From: JBCDLI01 sp038745535
GTDB lineage: Bacteria; Pseudomonadota; Alphaproteobacteria; Rhizobiales; Rhizobiaceae
NCBI GenBank assembly: GCA_038745535.1
Contig: JBCDLI010000001.1
Coordinates: 107,012 to 171,011, forward strand
Direction: 5' to 3'
DNA length: 64,000 bases
Shown here: positions 27,161 through 35,052 of the stretch, piece after piece
How the letters are laid out: each line of letters begins with the position of its first letter
How positions within the stretch are numbered: the stretch's first letter is position 1
Program-made: the position numbers and the translations under genes
The notes under the pieces: generated by a model
The model's database searches: none
What the model was told of the DNA's origin: nothing
Seen by the model: the letters and a program-made list of their open reading frames with translations, nothing else

Positions 27161-28039
27161 ATGCGTGCGCTTGATCATTGTGTGTTACCGGTGCGCGAGC
27201 TTGCCGATGCCCGGACGCATTTGGAAGCGCTTGGCTTTACCCTAGCTGCGGATGCGCGCCACCCGTTTGGAACCGAAAACGCGTGCGTTTTTTTCGAGGA
27301 CGGAACGTATCTGGAACCGCTCGCCATTGCGCAGCGTGAAGATTGCGAGGCCACAGCGCAGAAGGGCAATCAGTTTACCTTGCGTGATCAGACCTTTCGT
27401 TTTCGGAATGGTGATGAAGGGTTTTCTGCGATTGCAATGGCGACCGATGACGCGGATAGCGATCACAAAGCGTTTGTAGCCGCAGGGATTTCAGCGGGAC
27501 GCAAGTTGCGCTTTAGCCGAAAATTCAAAAAGCCGGATGGCGTAAGTGAGACCGCTCGGTTTAAGCTTGCTTTCGCGCATGATCCTCGGTCGCCCGATAG
27601 TTTTGCCTTCTGTGTTGAGCGCGTGGCGATGCCGACCACTGATATCTCCGCGCTGACCAAGCATCGCAACGGGGTGACAGGTATTGTTGAGGTGATTGGC
27701 AGCGAGCAAAACCCCACCGACTTCCAATATTCGCTGCAAGAAATTTTTCAGAACCGTGAGACCCACGCCCATTCGTTTGGCATGTCCATCGAGGCGTCGA
27801 ACTGCGGTCTCGACGTATTGACGCCGGAAGGTTTGAAAGTGCGCTTTGGGCACGAGCGCAAAAGTCTTGAGCGCGGAATTTGGTATGAGGGGATCGTGTT
27901 TGGCTGTCGCGATGTAGATAGCGTTAAAGCAATGATGGATGAAGCCGGTGTGCAATCGAGAACAATCAACCGCATGCTGGTGACAGATCGTATGGGCGGA
28001 TCGGGCGCATTTTTCGCATTCATGGAGCAAGAGTTGTGA
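27161..28039 (+). CDS. VOC/glyoxalase-like domain protein
   Basis: 292 residues from the ATG at 27161. The glyoxalase-like fold starts MRALDHCVLPVRELADART and continues HLEALGFTLAADARHPFGT and NACVFFEDGTYLEPLAI. A second related half follows, with GVTGIVEVIGS. Such two-module vicinal-oxygen-chelate proteins are metal-dependent lyases or dioxygenases, but the substrate is unknown. Its stop overlaps kdsA by four bases (GTGA). The linkage to kdsA and eno is conserved context rather than functional proof. Confidence 0.85.
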   Translation: MRALDHCVLPVRELADARTHLEALGFTLAADARHPFGTENACVFFEDGTYLEPLAIAQREDCEATAQKGNQFTLRDQTFRFRNGDEGFSAIAMATDDADSDHKAFVAAGISAGRKLRFSRKFKKPDGVSETARFKLAFAHDPRSPDSFAFCVERVAMPTTDISALTKHRNGVTGIVEVIGSEQNPTDFQYSLQEIFQNRETHAHSFGMSIEASNCGLDVLTPEGLKVRFGHERKSLERGIWYEGIVFGCRDVDSVKAMMDEAGVQSRTINRMLVTDRMGGSGAFFAFMEQEL

Positions 28040-28881
28040 GCAGCAATCCACTGAAACCAAATGCGTCGGTCTCGGCAGGAGACGTGACATTTGCGTCTGA
28101 TGGCCCAGTCTCATTTATGCTTGGTCCCTGCGCGATGGAAAGCCGTGATCATGCGATGAAAATGGCGGAGGCGATCACTGACATCGCCGGGCGTGTGGGC
28201 GTTGCCGTGGTATATAAGTCCTCTTTCGACAAGGCGAACCGGACATCACTGTCTGGCAAGCGCGGCATCGGCATAGATGCGGCTTTGAAGGTGTTTGAGG
28301 AGGTGAAATCCACTTTCAACGTGCCGGTCATCACCGATGTTCACACAGAGGCGCAATGTGCGGCTGTTGCCGATGTGGTCGATATTCTGCAGATCCCGGC
28401 ATTCCTGTGCCGCCAGACCGATTTGCTGGTTGTAGCGGCCAAAACCGGCTGCATCGTGAACATCAAGAAAGGCCAGTTTCTTGCGCCTTGGGACATGGAA
28501 AATGTTCTCGCAAAGGTGACAGGATCGGGCAATGCCAATGTGCTGTTGACCGAGCGTGGCGCGTCCTTCGGGTACAATACGCTCGTGTCGGATATGCGGT
28601 CCCTGCCAATCATGGCGAAGACCGGCGCGCCCGTTGTGTTCGACGCCACGCACTCGGTGCAGCAACCGGGCGGGCAAGGCGGCTCAAGCGGCGGTGACCG
28701 CACCATGGTGCCGTATCTGGCGCGTGCCGCGGTTGCGACTGGTGTTTCTGGCGTTTTCATTGAAACACACAATGACCCGGACAGCGCGCCGTCGGACGGG
28801 CCTAATATGGTGCCGCTTCGGGACCTAGAACAACTTCTGAAGCAATTGCGCGACGTGGACGCGCTCGTAAAATCATTTTGA
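28036..28881 (+). CDS. kdsA: 3-deoxy-8-phosphooctulonate synthase
   Basis: 281 residues from a GTG start. The (beta/alpha)8 barrel motifs are LGPCAMESRDHAM near residue 29, YKSSFDKANRTS near 57, FLCRQTDLL near 119 and ETHNDPDSAPSDGPNM near 245. Cys32 in GPCAMES is the metal-binding cysteine of the metal-dependent class; enteric KdsA has Asn there. It condenses phosphoenolpyruvate with arabinose-5-phosphate to give Kdo-8-phosphate for lipid A, so the cell makes lipopolysaccharide. It lies 70 bases before eno, which makes phosphoenolpyruvate. Confidence 0.96.
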   Translation: MSSNPLKPNASVSAGDVTFASDGPVSFMLGPCAMESRDHAMKMAEAITDIAGRVGVAVVYKSSFDKANRTSLSGKRGIGIDAALKVFEEVKSTFNVPVITDVHTEAQCAAVADVVDILQIPAFLCRQTDLLVVAAKTGCIVNIKKGQFLAPWDMENVLAKVTGSGNANVLLTERGASFGYNTLVSDMRSLPIMAKTGAPVVFDATHSVQQPGGQGGSSGGDRTMVPYLARAAVATGVSGVFIETHNDPDSAPSDGPNMVPLRDLEQLLKQLRDVDALVKSF

Positions 28882-28951
28882 AACCTTGGCACTTCAGTGA
28901 CGGAAATTGCCACAGCAGCCGCAACAGCGGGTCAACATCGGGGAAAGACTT

Positions 28952-30226
28952 ATGACTGCAATCGTTGATATTATTGGGCGACAGATTTTTGACAGCCGTG
29001 GCAATCCGACCGTGGAAGTCGACGTGGTGCTGGAAGACGGCTCAATGGGCCGTGCAGCCGTACCATCTGGAGCGTCAACGGGCGCTTACGAAGCAGTTGA
29101 ATTGCGCGATGGTGGTGATCGCTACATGGGCAAGGGCGTGATGAAGGCTGTTGCGGCGGTAAACGGGCCAATCTTTGACGCGCTCTCGGGTCTCGACGCT
29201 CGCCTGCAAAATAAGATCGATGAAGCGATGCTGGCGCTCGATGGCACCGAAAACAAATCCAAGCTTGGCGCCAACGCAATTCTGGGCGTGTCTATGGCGA
29301 CTGCAAAGGCTGCTGCCGAGAGCACAGGTCTTCCGCTTTATCGCTATGTGGGCGGGGCAAACGCAAATGTTCTTCCAGTGCCGATGATGAACATCATCAA
29401 TGGCGGTGCGCATGCCGATAATCCGATCGACTTTCAGGAATTCATGATCATGCCGGTCGGTGCTGACAATCTGGCCGATGCGGTGCGGATTGGTGCCGAG
29501 GTCTTTCATACGTTGAAGAAAAACCTTTCCAGCGCGGGCCACAACACTTCTGTCGGTGATGAAGGTGGCTTCGCGCCAAACCTTGGCTCGGCCATCGAAG
29601 CACTCGACTTCATCATGACATCAATTGAGAATGCGGGCTATAAGCCAGGTGAGGATGTTTATCTCGCGCTCGATTGCGCTGCGTCTGAATTCTTCAAGGA
29701 CGGCGTGTACGATTACGAAGGTGAAGGTGTGAAGCGGTCGCCGGAAGAACAGGCTGACTATCTGACTGAGCTTGTGAGCAAATATCCGATCATCTCAATT
29801 GAAGACGGGATGGACGAGGATGATTGGGACGGCTGGAAAGCGGTGACCGACAAAACGGGCGATAATTGCCAGCTGGTCGGTGACGATCTGTTTGTAACAA
29901 ACACCAAGCGCCTTTCAACCGGGATCGAAAAAGGCGTCGCGAACTCGATCCTCGTGAAGGTGAACCAGATTGGATCGCTGACCGAGACGCTCGCTGCTGT
30001 TGAGATGGCCCACAAAGCCAATTACACCGCAGTTATGTCTCACCGCTCCGGTGAAACCGAAGACGCAACGATTGCCGATCTAGCGGTCGCTACGAACTGC
30101 GGACAGATTAAAACCGGATCGCTGGCTCGTTCGGACCGGATGGCGAAATACAATCAATTGATCCGCATCGAGGAAGAACTTGGCAATCAGGCGCGTTATG
30201 CAGGGCGTTCTATCCTGCGGGGATGA
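28952..30226 (+). CDS. eno: enolase
   Basis: 424 residues from the ATG at 28952, preceded by GGGGAAAG. Conserved segments are GRQIFDSRGNPTVEVDV at the N-terminus, GASTGAYEAVELRDG, INGGAHADNPIDFQEFMIMP, SIEDGMDEDDWDGW and SHRSGETEDATIADLAVA. It converts 2-phosphoglycerate to phosphoenolpyruvate. It sits between kdsA and ftsB, a stable alphaproteobacterial arrangement. Confidence 0.98.
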   Translation: MTAIVDIIGRQIFDSRGNPTVEVDVVLEDGSMGRAAVPSGASTGAYEAVELRDGGDRYMGKGVMKAVAAVNGPIFDALSGLDARLQNKIDEAMLALDGTENKSKLGANAILGVSMATAKAAAESTGLPLYRYVGGANANVLPVPMMNIINGGAHADNPIDFQEFMIMPVGADNLADAVRIGAEVFHTLKKNLSSAGHNTSVGDEGGFAPNLGSAIEALDFIMTSIENAGYKPGEDVYLALDCAASEFFKDGVYDYEGEGVKRSPEEQADYLTELVSKYPIISIEDGMDEDDWDGWKAVTDKTGDNCQLVGDDLFVTNTKRLSTGIEKGVANSILVKVNQIGSLTETLAAVEMAHKANYTAVMSHRSGETEDATIADLAVATNCGQIKTGSLARSDRMAKYNQLIRIEEELGNQARYAGRSILRG

Positions 30227-30277
30227 GCGTTTCGCTCAAATCTTTCAGACGGCATTAACCCGCGCTCAATAGAATCA

Positions 30278-30307
30278 CGGAACGCACTCAAGCAGGCAAG
30301 CGTTCCG
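30278..30307 (+). repeat. hairpin at the ftsB translation start
   Basis: An 8-bp perfect inverted repeat (CGGAACGC and GCGTTCCG) with a 14-base loop ends one base before the ftsB ATG. No T-run follows, so it is not a terminator. It could hold the ribosome site in the loop (AGGC) or slow initiation. Confidence 0.4.
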
Positions 30308-30308
30308 C

Positions 30309-30620
30309 ATGTGGACCCGTCACAGAAAACCATCAAAATTGCGCAAGGCAATTGTGCCCACGCTCTGCGTTCTGGCTATGGGTTACTTTGTGTATCACGG
30401 ATTTCACGGCACGCACGGCATCAAATCGAATGCTGAGTACATGGAGCGGATCGCGATACTCGAAGCGGAGCTTGCCCAGCTTAATGATGTTGCGGATCGG
30501 ATCGGAAAACGAACAAGTCTTCTCCGCAATGGCTCCATTGAGCAGGACATGCTTGATGAGCAAGCGCGTCGCATGCTTGGTTTTTCAGCCGAAAACGAAA
30601 TCATCATCCGCTTGCCTTGA
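30309..30620 (+). CDS. ftsB: FtsB/DivIC-type septum formation initiator
   Basis: 103 residues. A short basic N-terminus precedes one membrane helix (AIVPTLCVLAMGYFVYHGF), followed by a coiled coil (ERIAILEAELAQLNDVADRI) and a C-terminal segment ending ENEIIIRLP. FtsB proteins bridge FtsL and FtsQ in the divisome, with the coiled coil on the periplasmic side. The conserved place between eno and pdhA supports the call. Confidence 0.9.
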   Translation: MWTRHRKPSKLRKAIVPTLCVLAMGYFVYHGFHGTHGIKSNAEYMERIAILEAELAQLNDVADRIGKRTSLLRNGSIEQDMLDEQARRMLGFSAENEIIIRLP

Positions 30621-30639
30621 TTAACTGAAATCCAGTTAA
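30621..30639 (+). repeat. AT-rich inverted repeat after ftsB
   Basis: TTAACTG-AAATC-CAGTTAA begins directly after the ftsB stop. The 7-bp stem is weak and lacks a T-tract of useful length, so it may be a poor terminator or an operator for the pdh promoter downstream. Confidence 0.35.
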
Positions 30640-30693
30640 TTCTAGAAAATTCAGCTTTAACAATATCTTGGTGTGCACTGCAGCATGAAATTT

Positions 30694-30706
30694 TGCACGT
30701 TGTGCA
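30694..30706. promoter_or_regulatory. palindrome in the pdhA leader
   Basis: TGCAC-GTT-GTGCA is a perfect 13-base palindrome 52 bases before the pdhA ATG. A related GTGCAC lies at 30673-30678 and a TTTTGCATA element follows at about 30716. This is the likely promoter region of the PDH operon, so the palindrome is a candidate operator. I cannot name the regulator. Confidence 0.35.
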
Positions 30707-30757
30707 TATGTCAGCTTTTGCATACGCTTCTCCAAAATAATAATGGAGGAGCGCCTT

Positions 30758-31801
30758 ATGGCACCGCGGAAGCGCAAAACTTCTACCACGGACAAAGCTG
30801 ACAGCTCTGCACTACACATGCAGGCCCCGGGTCCGGCAAACTTCGCCAAAGAAGATGAGATGTCGGCCTATCGCGACATGCTTCTTATTCGACGGTTTGA
30901 AGAAAAAGCCGGACAGCTCTACGGCATGGGTCATATCGGAGGCTTCTGTCACCTCTACATAGGCCAAGAAGCGGTTGTGACCGGCATGCAAATGGCGATG
31001 AAGGAGGGCGACCAAGTCATCACCGCCTATCGCGACCACGGCCACATGCTTTCGTGCGGAATGGAATCGCGCGGTGTGATGGCAGAACTGACGGGGCGCA
31101 AGGATGGATATTCGCGCGGCAAGGGCGGTTCCATGCACATGTTCTCCAAAGAAAAGAACTTTTATGGCGGCCACGGCATCGTTGGTGCGCAAGTCTCACT
31201 CGGCACTGGTCTGGCATTCGCAAACCGGTACCGTGACGATGGTCGTATCTCGGCAACCTATTGCGGCGATGGTGCTGCGAACCAGGGCCAAGTGTATGAG
31301 AGCTTTAACATGGCAGCGCTTTGGAAGTTGCCCGTCGTGTATGTCATCGAGAATAACCGTTACGCGATGGGCACATCGACTGCCCGTCATGCCGCGCAGC
31401 GCGATTATTCAATCCGTGGGATATCATTCGGTATTCCCGGCATGCGCGTAGATGGCATGGATGTGCGTGCGGTGAAGGCCGCTGCGGACATTGCCTGTGA
31501 ACACGCACGCAATGAAGGTCCGATCATTTTGGAGATGATGACGTATCGCTATCGCGGGCACTCCATGTCTGATCCAGCAAAATACCGAACCAAGGATGAA
31601 GTGCAGAAAATGCGCTCCGAAAGCGATCCGATAGAGCAGGTCAAAGCGCGTGTACTGGAAGCGAGCATCGCGACTGAGGACGAGCTCAAGGCCATAGACA
31701 AAGATGTGAAGGCGATCGTGGCCGATGCGGCACAGTTCGCAATTGATAATCCGGAGCCCGATCCGTCGGAACTCTACACCGATATTTTGGTCGACGCCTA
31801 A
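30758..31801 (+). CDS. pdhA: pyruvate dehydrogenase E1 alpha subunit
   Basis: 347 residues from the ATG at 30758, which follows GGAGGAG; an ATG at 30743 overlaps that site and is rejected. The thiamine-diphosphate motif is GDGAANQGQVYESF to NN near residue 173, and the phosphorylation-loop-like YRYRGHSMSDPAKYR is near 270. With PdhB it decarboxylates pyruvate. It is the first gene of the PDH operon, with pdhB 12 bases downstream. Confidence 0.97.
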   Translation: MAPRKRKTSTTDKADSSALHMQAPGPANFAKEDEMSAYRDMLLIRRFEEKAGQLYGMGHIGGFCHLYIGQEAVVTGMQMAMKEGDQVITAYRDHGHMLSCGMESRGVMAELTGRKDGYSRGKGGSMHMFSKEKNFYGGHGIVGAQVSLGTGLAFANRYRDDGRISATYCGDGAANQGQVYESFNMAALWKLPVVYVIENNRYAMGTSTARHAAQRDYSIRGISFGIPGMRVDGMDVRAVKAAADIACEHARNEGPIILEMMTYRYRGHSMSDPAKYRTKDEVQKMRSESDPIEQVKARVLEASIATEDELKAIDKDVKAIVADAAQFAIDNPEPDPSELYTDILVDA

Positions 31802-31813
31802 GGAGGGGATGCG

Positions 31814-33211
31814 ATGCCAATTGAAATCTTGATGCCTGCACTTTCTCCAACAATGGAAGAGGGCAATCTGGCGAAGTGGTTGAAGCAGGAAGGCGACGAG
31901 GTCGTGTCCGGTGATATCATTGCTGAAATTGAAACCGACAAGGCGACCATGGAAGTGGAAGCGGTCGATGAGGGCAAGATTGGCAAGATCTTAATCGCCG
32001 AAGGCACCGAAGCCGTGAAGGTGAACACACCGATTGCAGTGCTGTTGGAAGATGGAGAGACAGAAGCTGATATCGGGTCGGCGTCTGCTGCGCCTGCGCC
32101 TGCCGGGCAAGGTCCTGCTGCCGAAGCGCCCATGCAGGAGGCCGAAGCTACGCCATCCCCTGTTGTTGCAGCCGTTGCAGAAAACCAGCCAATGCCTGCC
32201 GATCCTGAAATTCCCGAAGGCACCGAAATGGTGCCGACGACGATCCGTGTCGCGCTACGCGATGCGATGGCCGAAGAGATGCGCGCGAGCGATGATGTTT
32301 TCGTGATGGGTGAGGAGGTTGCCGAGTATAACGGAGCCTACAAGGTCACCGAAGGGCTGCTGGATGAATTTGGCGACCGTCGGGTGATCGATACGCCGAT
32401 CACGGAACATGGCTTTGCAGGCATCGGGGTTGGTGCGGCAATGACTGGTTTGCGTCCCGTCGTTGAATTCATGACGTTTAACTTTGCAATGCAAGCCATT
32501 GATCAGATTGTGAATTCTGCGGCGAAGACGCTCTACATGTCGGGTGGTCAGATGGGCGCGCCCATGGTGTTTCGTGGTCCAAATGGTGCGGCGGCGCGCG
32601 TTGGCGCTCAGCATTCCCAGTGTTTTGCGGCGTGGTATTCCAACATTCCAGGCCTCAAGGTTGTGATGCCCTACACGGCGGCGGATGCAAAGGGTCTGCT
32701 CAAAGCCGCTATCCGCGACCCAAACCCTGTTGTGTTCCTCGAAAATGAGATCCTGTACGGCCAAAGCTTTGACGTGCCAAAGCTGGATGATTTCGTGCTG
32801 CCGATTGGCAAAGCGCGAATTCACAAGCCCGGTACGGACGTCACGATCGTCTCTTTTGGCATTGGTATGACCTATGCCATCACGGCAGCAGATGAGCTTT
32901 CAGCAATGGGCATTGATGCCGAGGTGATCGACCTTCGCACCATCCGCCCGATGGACCTGCCGACGGTCATTCAGTCAGTGAAGAAGACTGGGCGTTTGGT
33001 CACGGTTGAGGAAGGTTTCCCGCAATCGTCTGTTGGCGATTACGTCGCCAATCGCGTGTCGAGGGAGGCGTTTGACTATCTCGACGCACCGGTGATGACG
33101 ATTGCCGGCAAAGACGTGCCGATGCCTTATGCGGCCAACCTTGAAAAGCTGGCGCTTCCTAATGTGGAAGAGGTCATCGACGCGGTGAAAGCCGTCACGT
33201 ACGCGGGCTGA
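31814..33211 (+). CDS. pdhB: pyruvate dehydrogenase E1 beta subunit with N-terminal lipoyl domain
   Basis: 465 residues. Residues 1-80 form a lipoyl domain with the modified Lys in EIETDKATMEVEAVDEG. An Ala/Pro-rich linker follows to about residue 135, then the E1-beta transketolase-type body (MGEEVAEYNGAYKVTEGL, TPITEHGFAGIGVGAA). The extra lipoyl domain is typical of rhizobial E1-beta and resembles the domain at the start of PdhC. It forms the E1 heterotetramer with PdhA. Confidence 0.97.
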   Translation: MPIEILMPALSPTMEEGNLAKWLKQEGDEVVSGDIIAEIETDKATMEVEAVDEGKIGKILIAEGTEAVKVNTPIAVLLEDGETEADIGSASAAPAPAGQGPAAEAPMQEAEATPSPVVAAVAENQPMPADPEIPEGTEMVPTTIRVALRDAMAEEMRASDDVFVMGEEVAEYNGAYKVTEGLLDEFGDRRVIDTPITEHGFAGIGVGAAMTGLRPVVEFMTFNFAMQAIDQIVNSAAKTLYMSGGQMGAPMVFRGPNGAAARVGAQHSQCFAAWYSNIPGLKVVMPYTAADAKGLLKAAIRDPNPVVFLENEILYGQSFDVPKLDDFVLPIGKARIHKPGTDVTIVSFGIGMTYAITAADELSAMGIDAEVIDLRTIRPMDLPTVIQSVKKTGRLVTVEEGFPQSSVGDYVANRVSREAFDYLDAPVMTIAGKDVPMPYAANLEKLALPNVEEVIDAVKAVTYAG

Positions 33212-33223
33212 GGGGGACAAGCC

Positions 33224-34603
33224 ATGCCAGTTAACATCACGATGCCAGCGCTTTCCCCGACGATGGAGGAAGGCAACCTCGCCAAGTGGTTGGTCAAGGA
33301 AGGCGACACAGTAGCGTCCGGCGATGTGCTTGCCGAAATCGAGACTGACAAAGCCACCATGGAGGTGGAGGCCGTTGAAGAGGGCACGATTGCGAAAATT
33401 TTGATCGACGAGGGCACCGAGGCCGTGAAGGTCAATTCGGTCATCGCGATCCTCGCCGAAGATGGAGAAGATGTGGCGGAGGCTGCCGCTTCCGAGGATG
33501 CTGCCGCGCCTGCTCCTGCTCCGGCTTCCGAGGCCAATGACAATGCGGCGAGTGTGCCCGCGAAAGAGGCGACAGATACCGGCGCGTCGCACGGCAAGCC
33601 TCAGCTGTCGGTGCAAGATAAAGGTGGTTCTGCCGGGCCTGTGCCGACCAAGGGCGGGCAGAAAGTATTTGCCTCGCCGCTGGCAAGACGGATCGCGGCG
33701 AACGAGGGTTTGGACATCACGGCTGTTTCCGGCACCGGTCCGAAGGGTCGTATCGTGAAGCGCGATGTCGAGGCAGCACTGGCTGCGGGCGCGACCAAAG
33801 CGGCGGCGATAGCCGAAGCGCCGAAGCCTGCCGAGGCACCAAAAGCAGCTGCGATGTCTGCAGGCCCGACGGCCGACCAAGTTCTCGCGAATTTCGAAGA
33901 GGGGTCCTACGAACTGGTCAAGCACGACGGCATGCGGAAGACGATTGCGAAGCGTCTGACCGAAGCGAAGCAGACAATTCCGCACTTCTATGTGTCGATT
34001 GATTGCGAACTGGACGCGCTTCTCGCGCTCCGCAAGCAGTTGAATGATGCGGCACCGGTGAAGGACGAGAAGCCTGCATACAAACTTTCCGTCAATGACA
34101 TGGTGATCAAGGCGCTTGCGCTTTCACTGCGTGACGTGCCGGACGCAAACGTATCATGGACCGACGACAATATGGTCGTGCACAAACATGCCGATGTCGG
34201 CGTAGCGGTTTCTATTCCTGGTGGACTGATCACCCCGATAATCCGCAAGGCGGAGATGAAGAGCCTGTCTTCCATCTCCAATGAGATGAAGGACATGGGC
34301 AAACGCGCTAAGGAAAAGAAGCTCGCCCCAGCCGAATACCAAGGCGGCACGACTGCGGTCTCCAACATGGGCATGATGGGCGTGAAGAACTTTTCCGCTG
34401 TCGTAAATCCACCCCACGCGACCATCCTCGCAGTCGGCGCAGGTGAACAGCGTCCGGTCGTAAAGAACGGCGAATTGTCCGTTGCGCAAGTGATGACCGT
34501 GACGCTCTCAACGGATCACCGATGCGTGGACGGCGCGCTCGGCGCGGAACTTCTGGGAGCGTTCAAAGGGTATATCGAAAACCCGATGGGAATGTTGGTG
34601 TGA
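33224..34603 (+). CDS. pdhC: dihydrolipoamide acetyltransferase (E2)
   Basis: 459 residues. The order is a lipoyl domain (1-80, Lys in ETDKATMEVEAVEEG), an Ala/Pro linker, a peripheral subunit-binding domain (about 145-185, SPLARRIAANEGLDI) and a catalytic core ending in STDHRCVDGALGAELL, which holds the active His and Asp. It moves the acetyl group to CoA and forms the core of the complex. It lies 12 bases after pdhB. Confidence 0.97.
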   Translation: MPVNITMPALSPTMEEGNLAKWLVKEGDTVASGDVLAEIETDKATMEVEAVEEGTIAKILIDEGTEAVKVNSVIAILAEDGEDVAEAAASEDAAAPAPAPASEANDNAASVPAKEATDTGASHGKPQLSVQDKGGSAGPVPTKGGQKVFASPLARRIAANEGLDITAVSGTGPKGRIVKRDVEAALAAGATKAAAIAEAPKPAEAPKAAAMSAGPTADQVLANFEEGSYELVKHDGMRKTIAKRLTEAKQTIPHFYVSIDCELDALLALRKQLNDAAPVKDEKPAYKLSVNDMVIKALALSLRDVPDANVSWTDDNMVVHKHADVGVAVSIPGGLITPIIRKAEMKSLSSISNEMKDMGKRAKEKKLAPAEYQGGTTAVSNMGMMGVKNFSAVVNPPHATILAVGAGEQRPVVKNGELSVAQVMTVTLSTDHRCVDGALGAELLGAFKGYIENPMGMLV

Positions 34604-34651
34604 CAAACGGTGACCGAGCCACCATTTAATCAGTGGTGAAGGGAGAACAAA

Positions 34652-34846
34652 ATGGCTGAACCAAAAGATATGATCGTGCCTATGCTACGCGAAATGCGGG
34701 CGGAAAATTCTGAGTTTCGAGAAGAAATGAAAGAGAGCGTGGCAGACATTAAAGAACGACTTGATGCGCTTGAAGGCCGTCAGAAGAGCTACAGCCATGC
34801 GCTGACAGCGGATACCATGATGTCTAAGTTTATGCTTGGGGATTAG
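34652..34846 (+). CDS. small coiled-coil protein, possibly cut by an in-frame TAG
   Basis: 64 residues up to TAG, with GGGAG before the ATG. The protein is highly charged, with heptad-like spacing (REMRAENSEFREEMKESV, then KERLDALEGR), and has no signal peptide. Directly after the TAG the same frame continues for 18 sense codons of the same coiled-coil character and then stops at TGA (34901). One base change in the TAG would give an 83-residue protein. The most likely readings are a recent nonsense mutation, or a sequencing error. It lies between pdhC and lpd. I do not know its function. Confidence 0.65.
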   Translation: MAEPKDMIVPMLREMRAENSEFREEMKESVADIKERLDALEGRQKSYSHALTADTMMSKFMLGD

Positions 34847-34903
34847 GAGGAACGCCTAGCAGAGTTGGAAGCGAAGGTTGCCGAGCTATCAACCTCGAAA
34901 TGA
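34847..34903 (+). pseudogene. in-frame continuation after the TAG of the coiled-coil gene
   Basis: Eighteen codons reading EERLAELEAKVAELSTSK and then TGA, in the same frame as the preceding gene. Leucines at regular heptad positions continue the upstream helix, so this looks like the original C-terminus. It has no start codon or ribosome site of its own. Confidence 0.5.
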
Positions 34904-35052
34904 TAAATTTAGGCGTATGCTAGCCAATATTTTCCAATCAGTGCCGAGGGCAGCGTGGTGTTAACTTATTGGTCAAGTTGACGTGTCGGTCCGCAGATTC
35001 ATCGGGAAAATCGCTACCGCATTTGAAGCTAAAAAATTGACGGGAAAGAACA

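Noticed and set aside
34604..34651. short inverted repeat CACCA/TGGTG after pdhC as a terminator
   Set aside because: Only five base pairs and no T-run; transcription probably continues.
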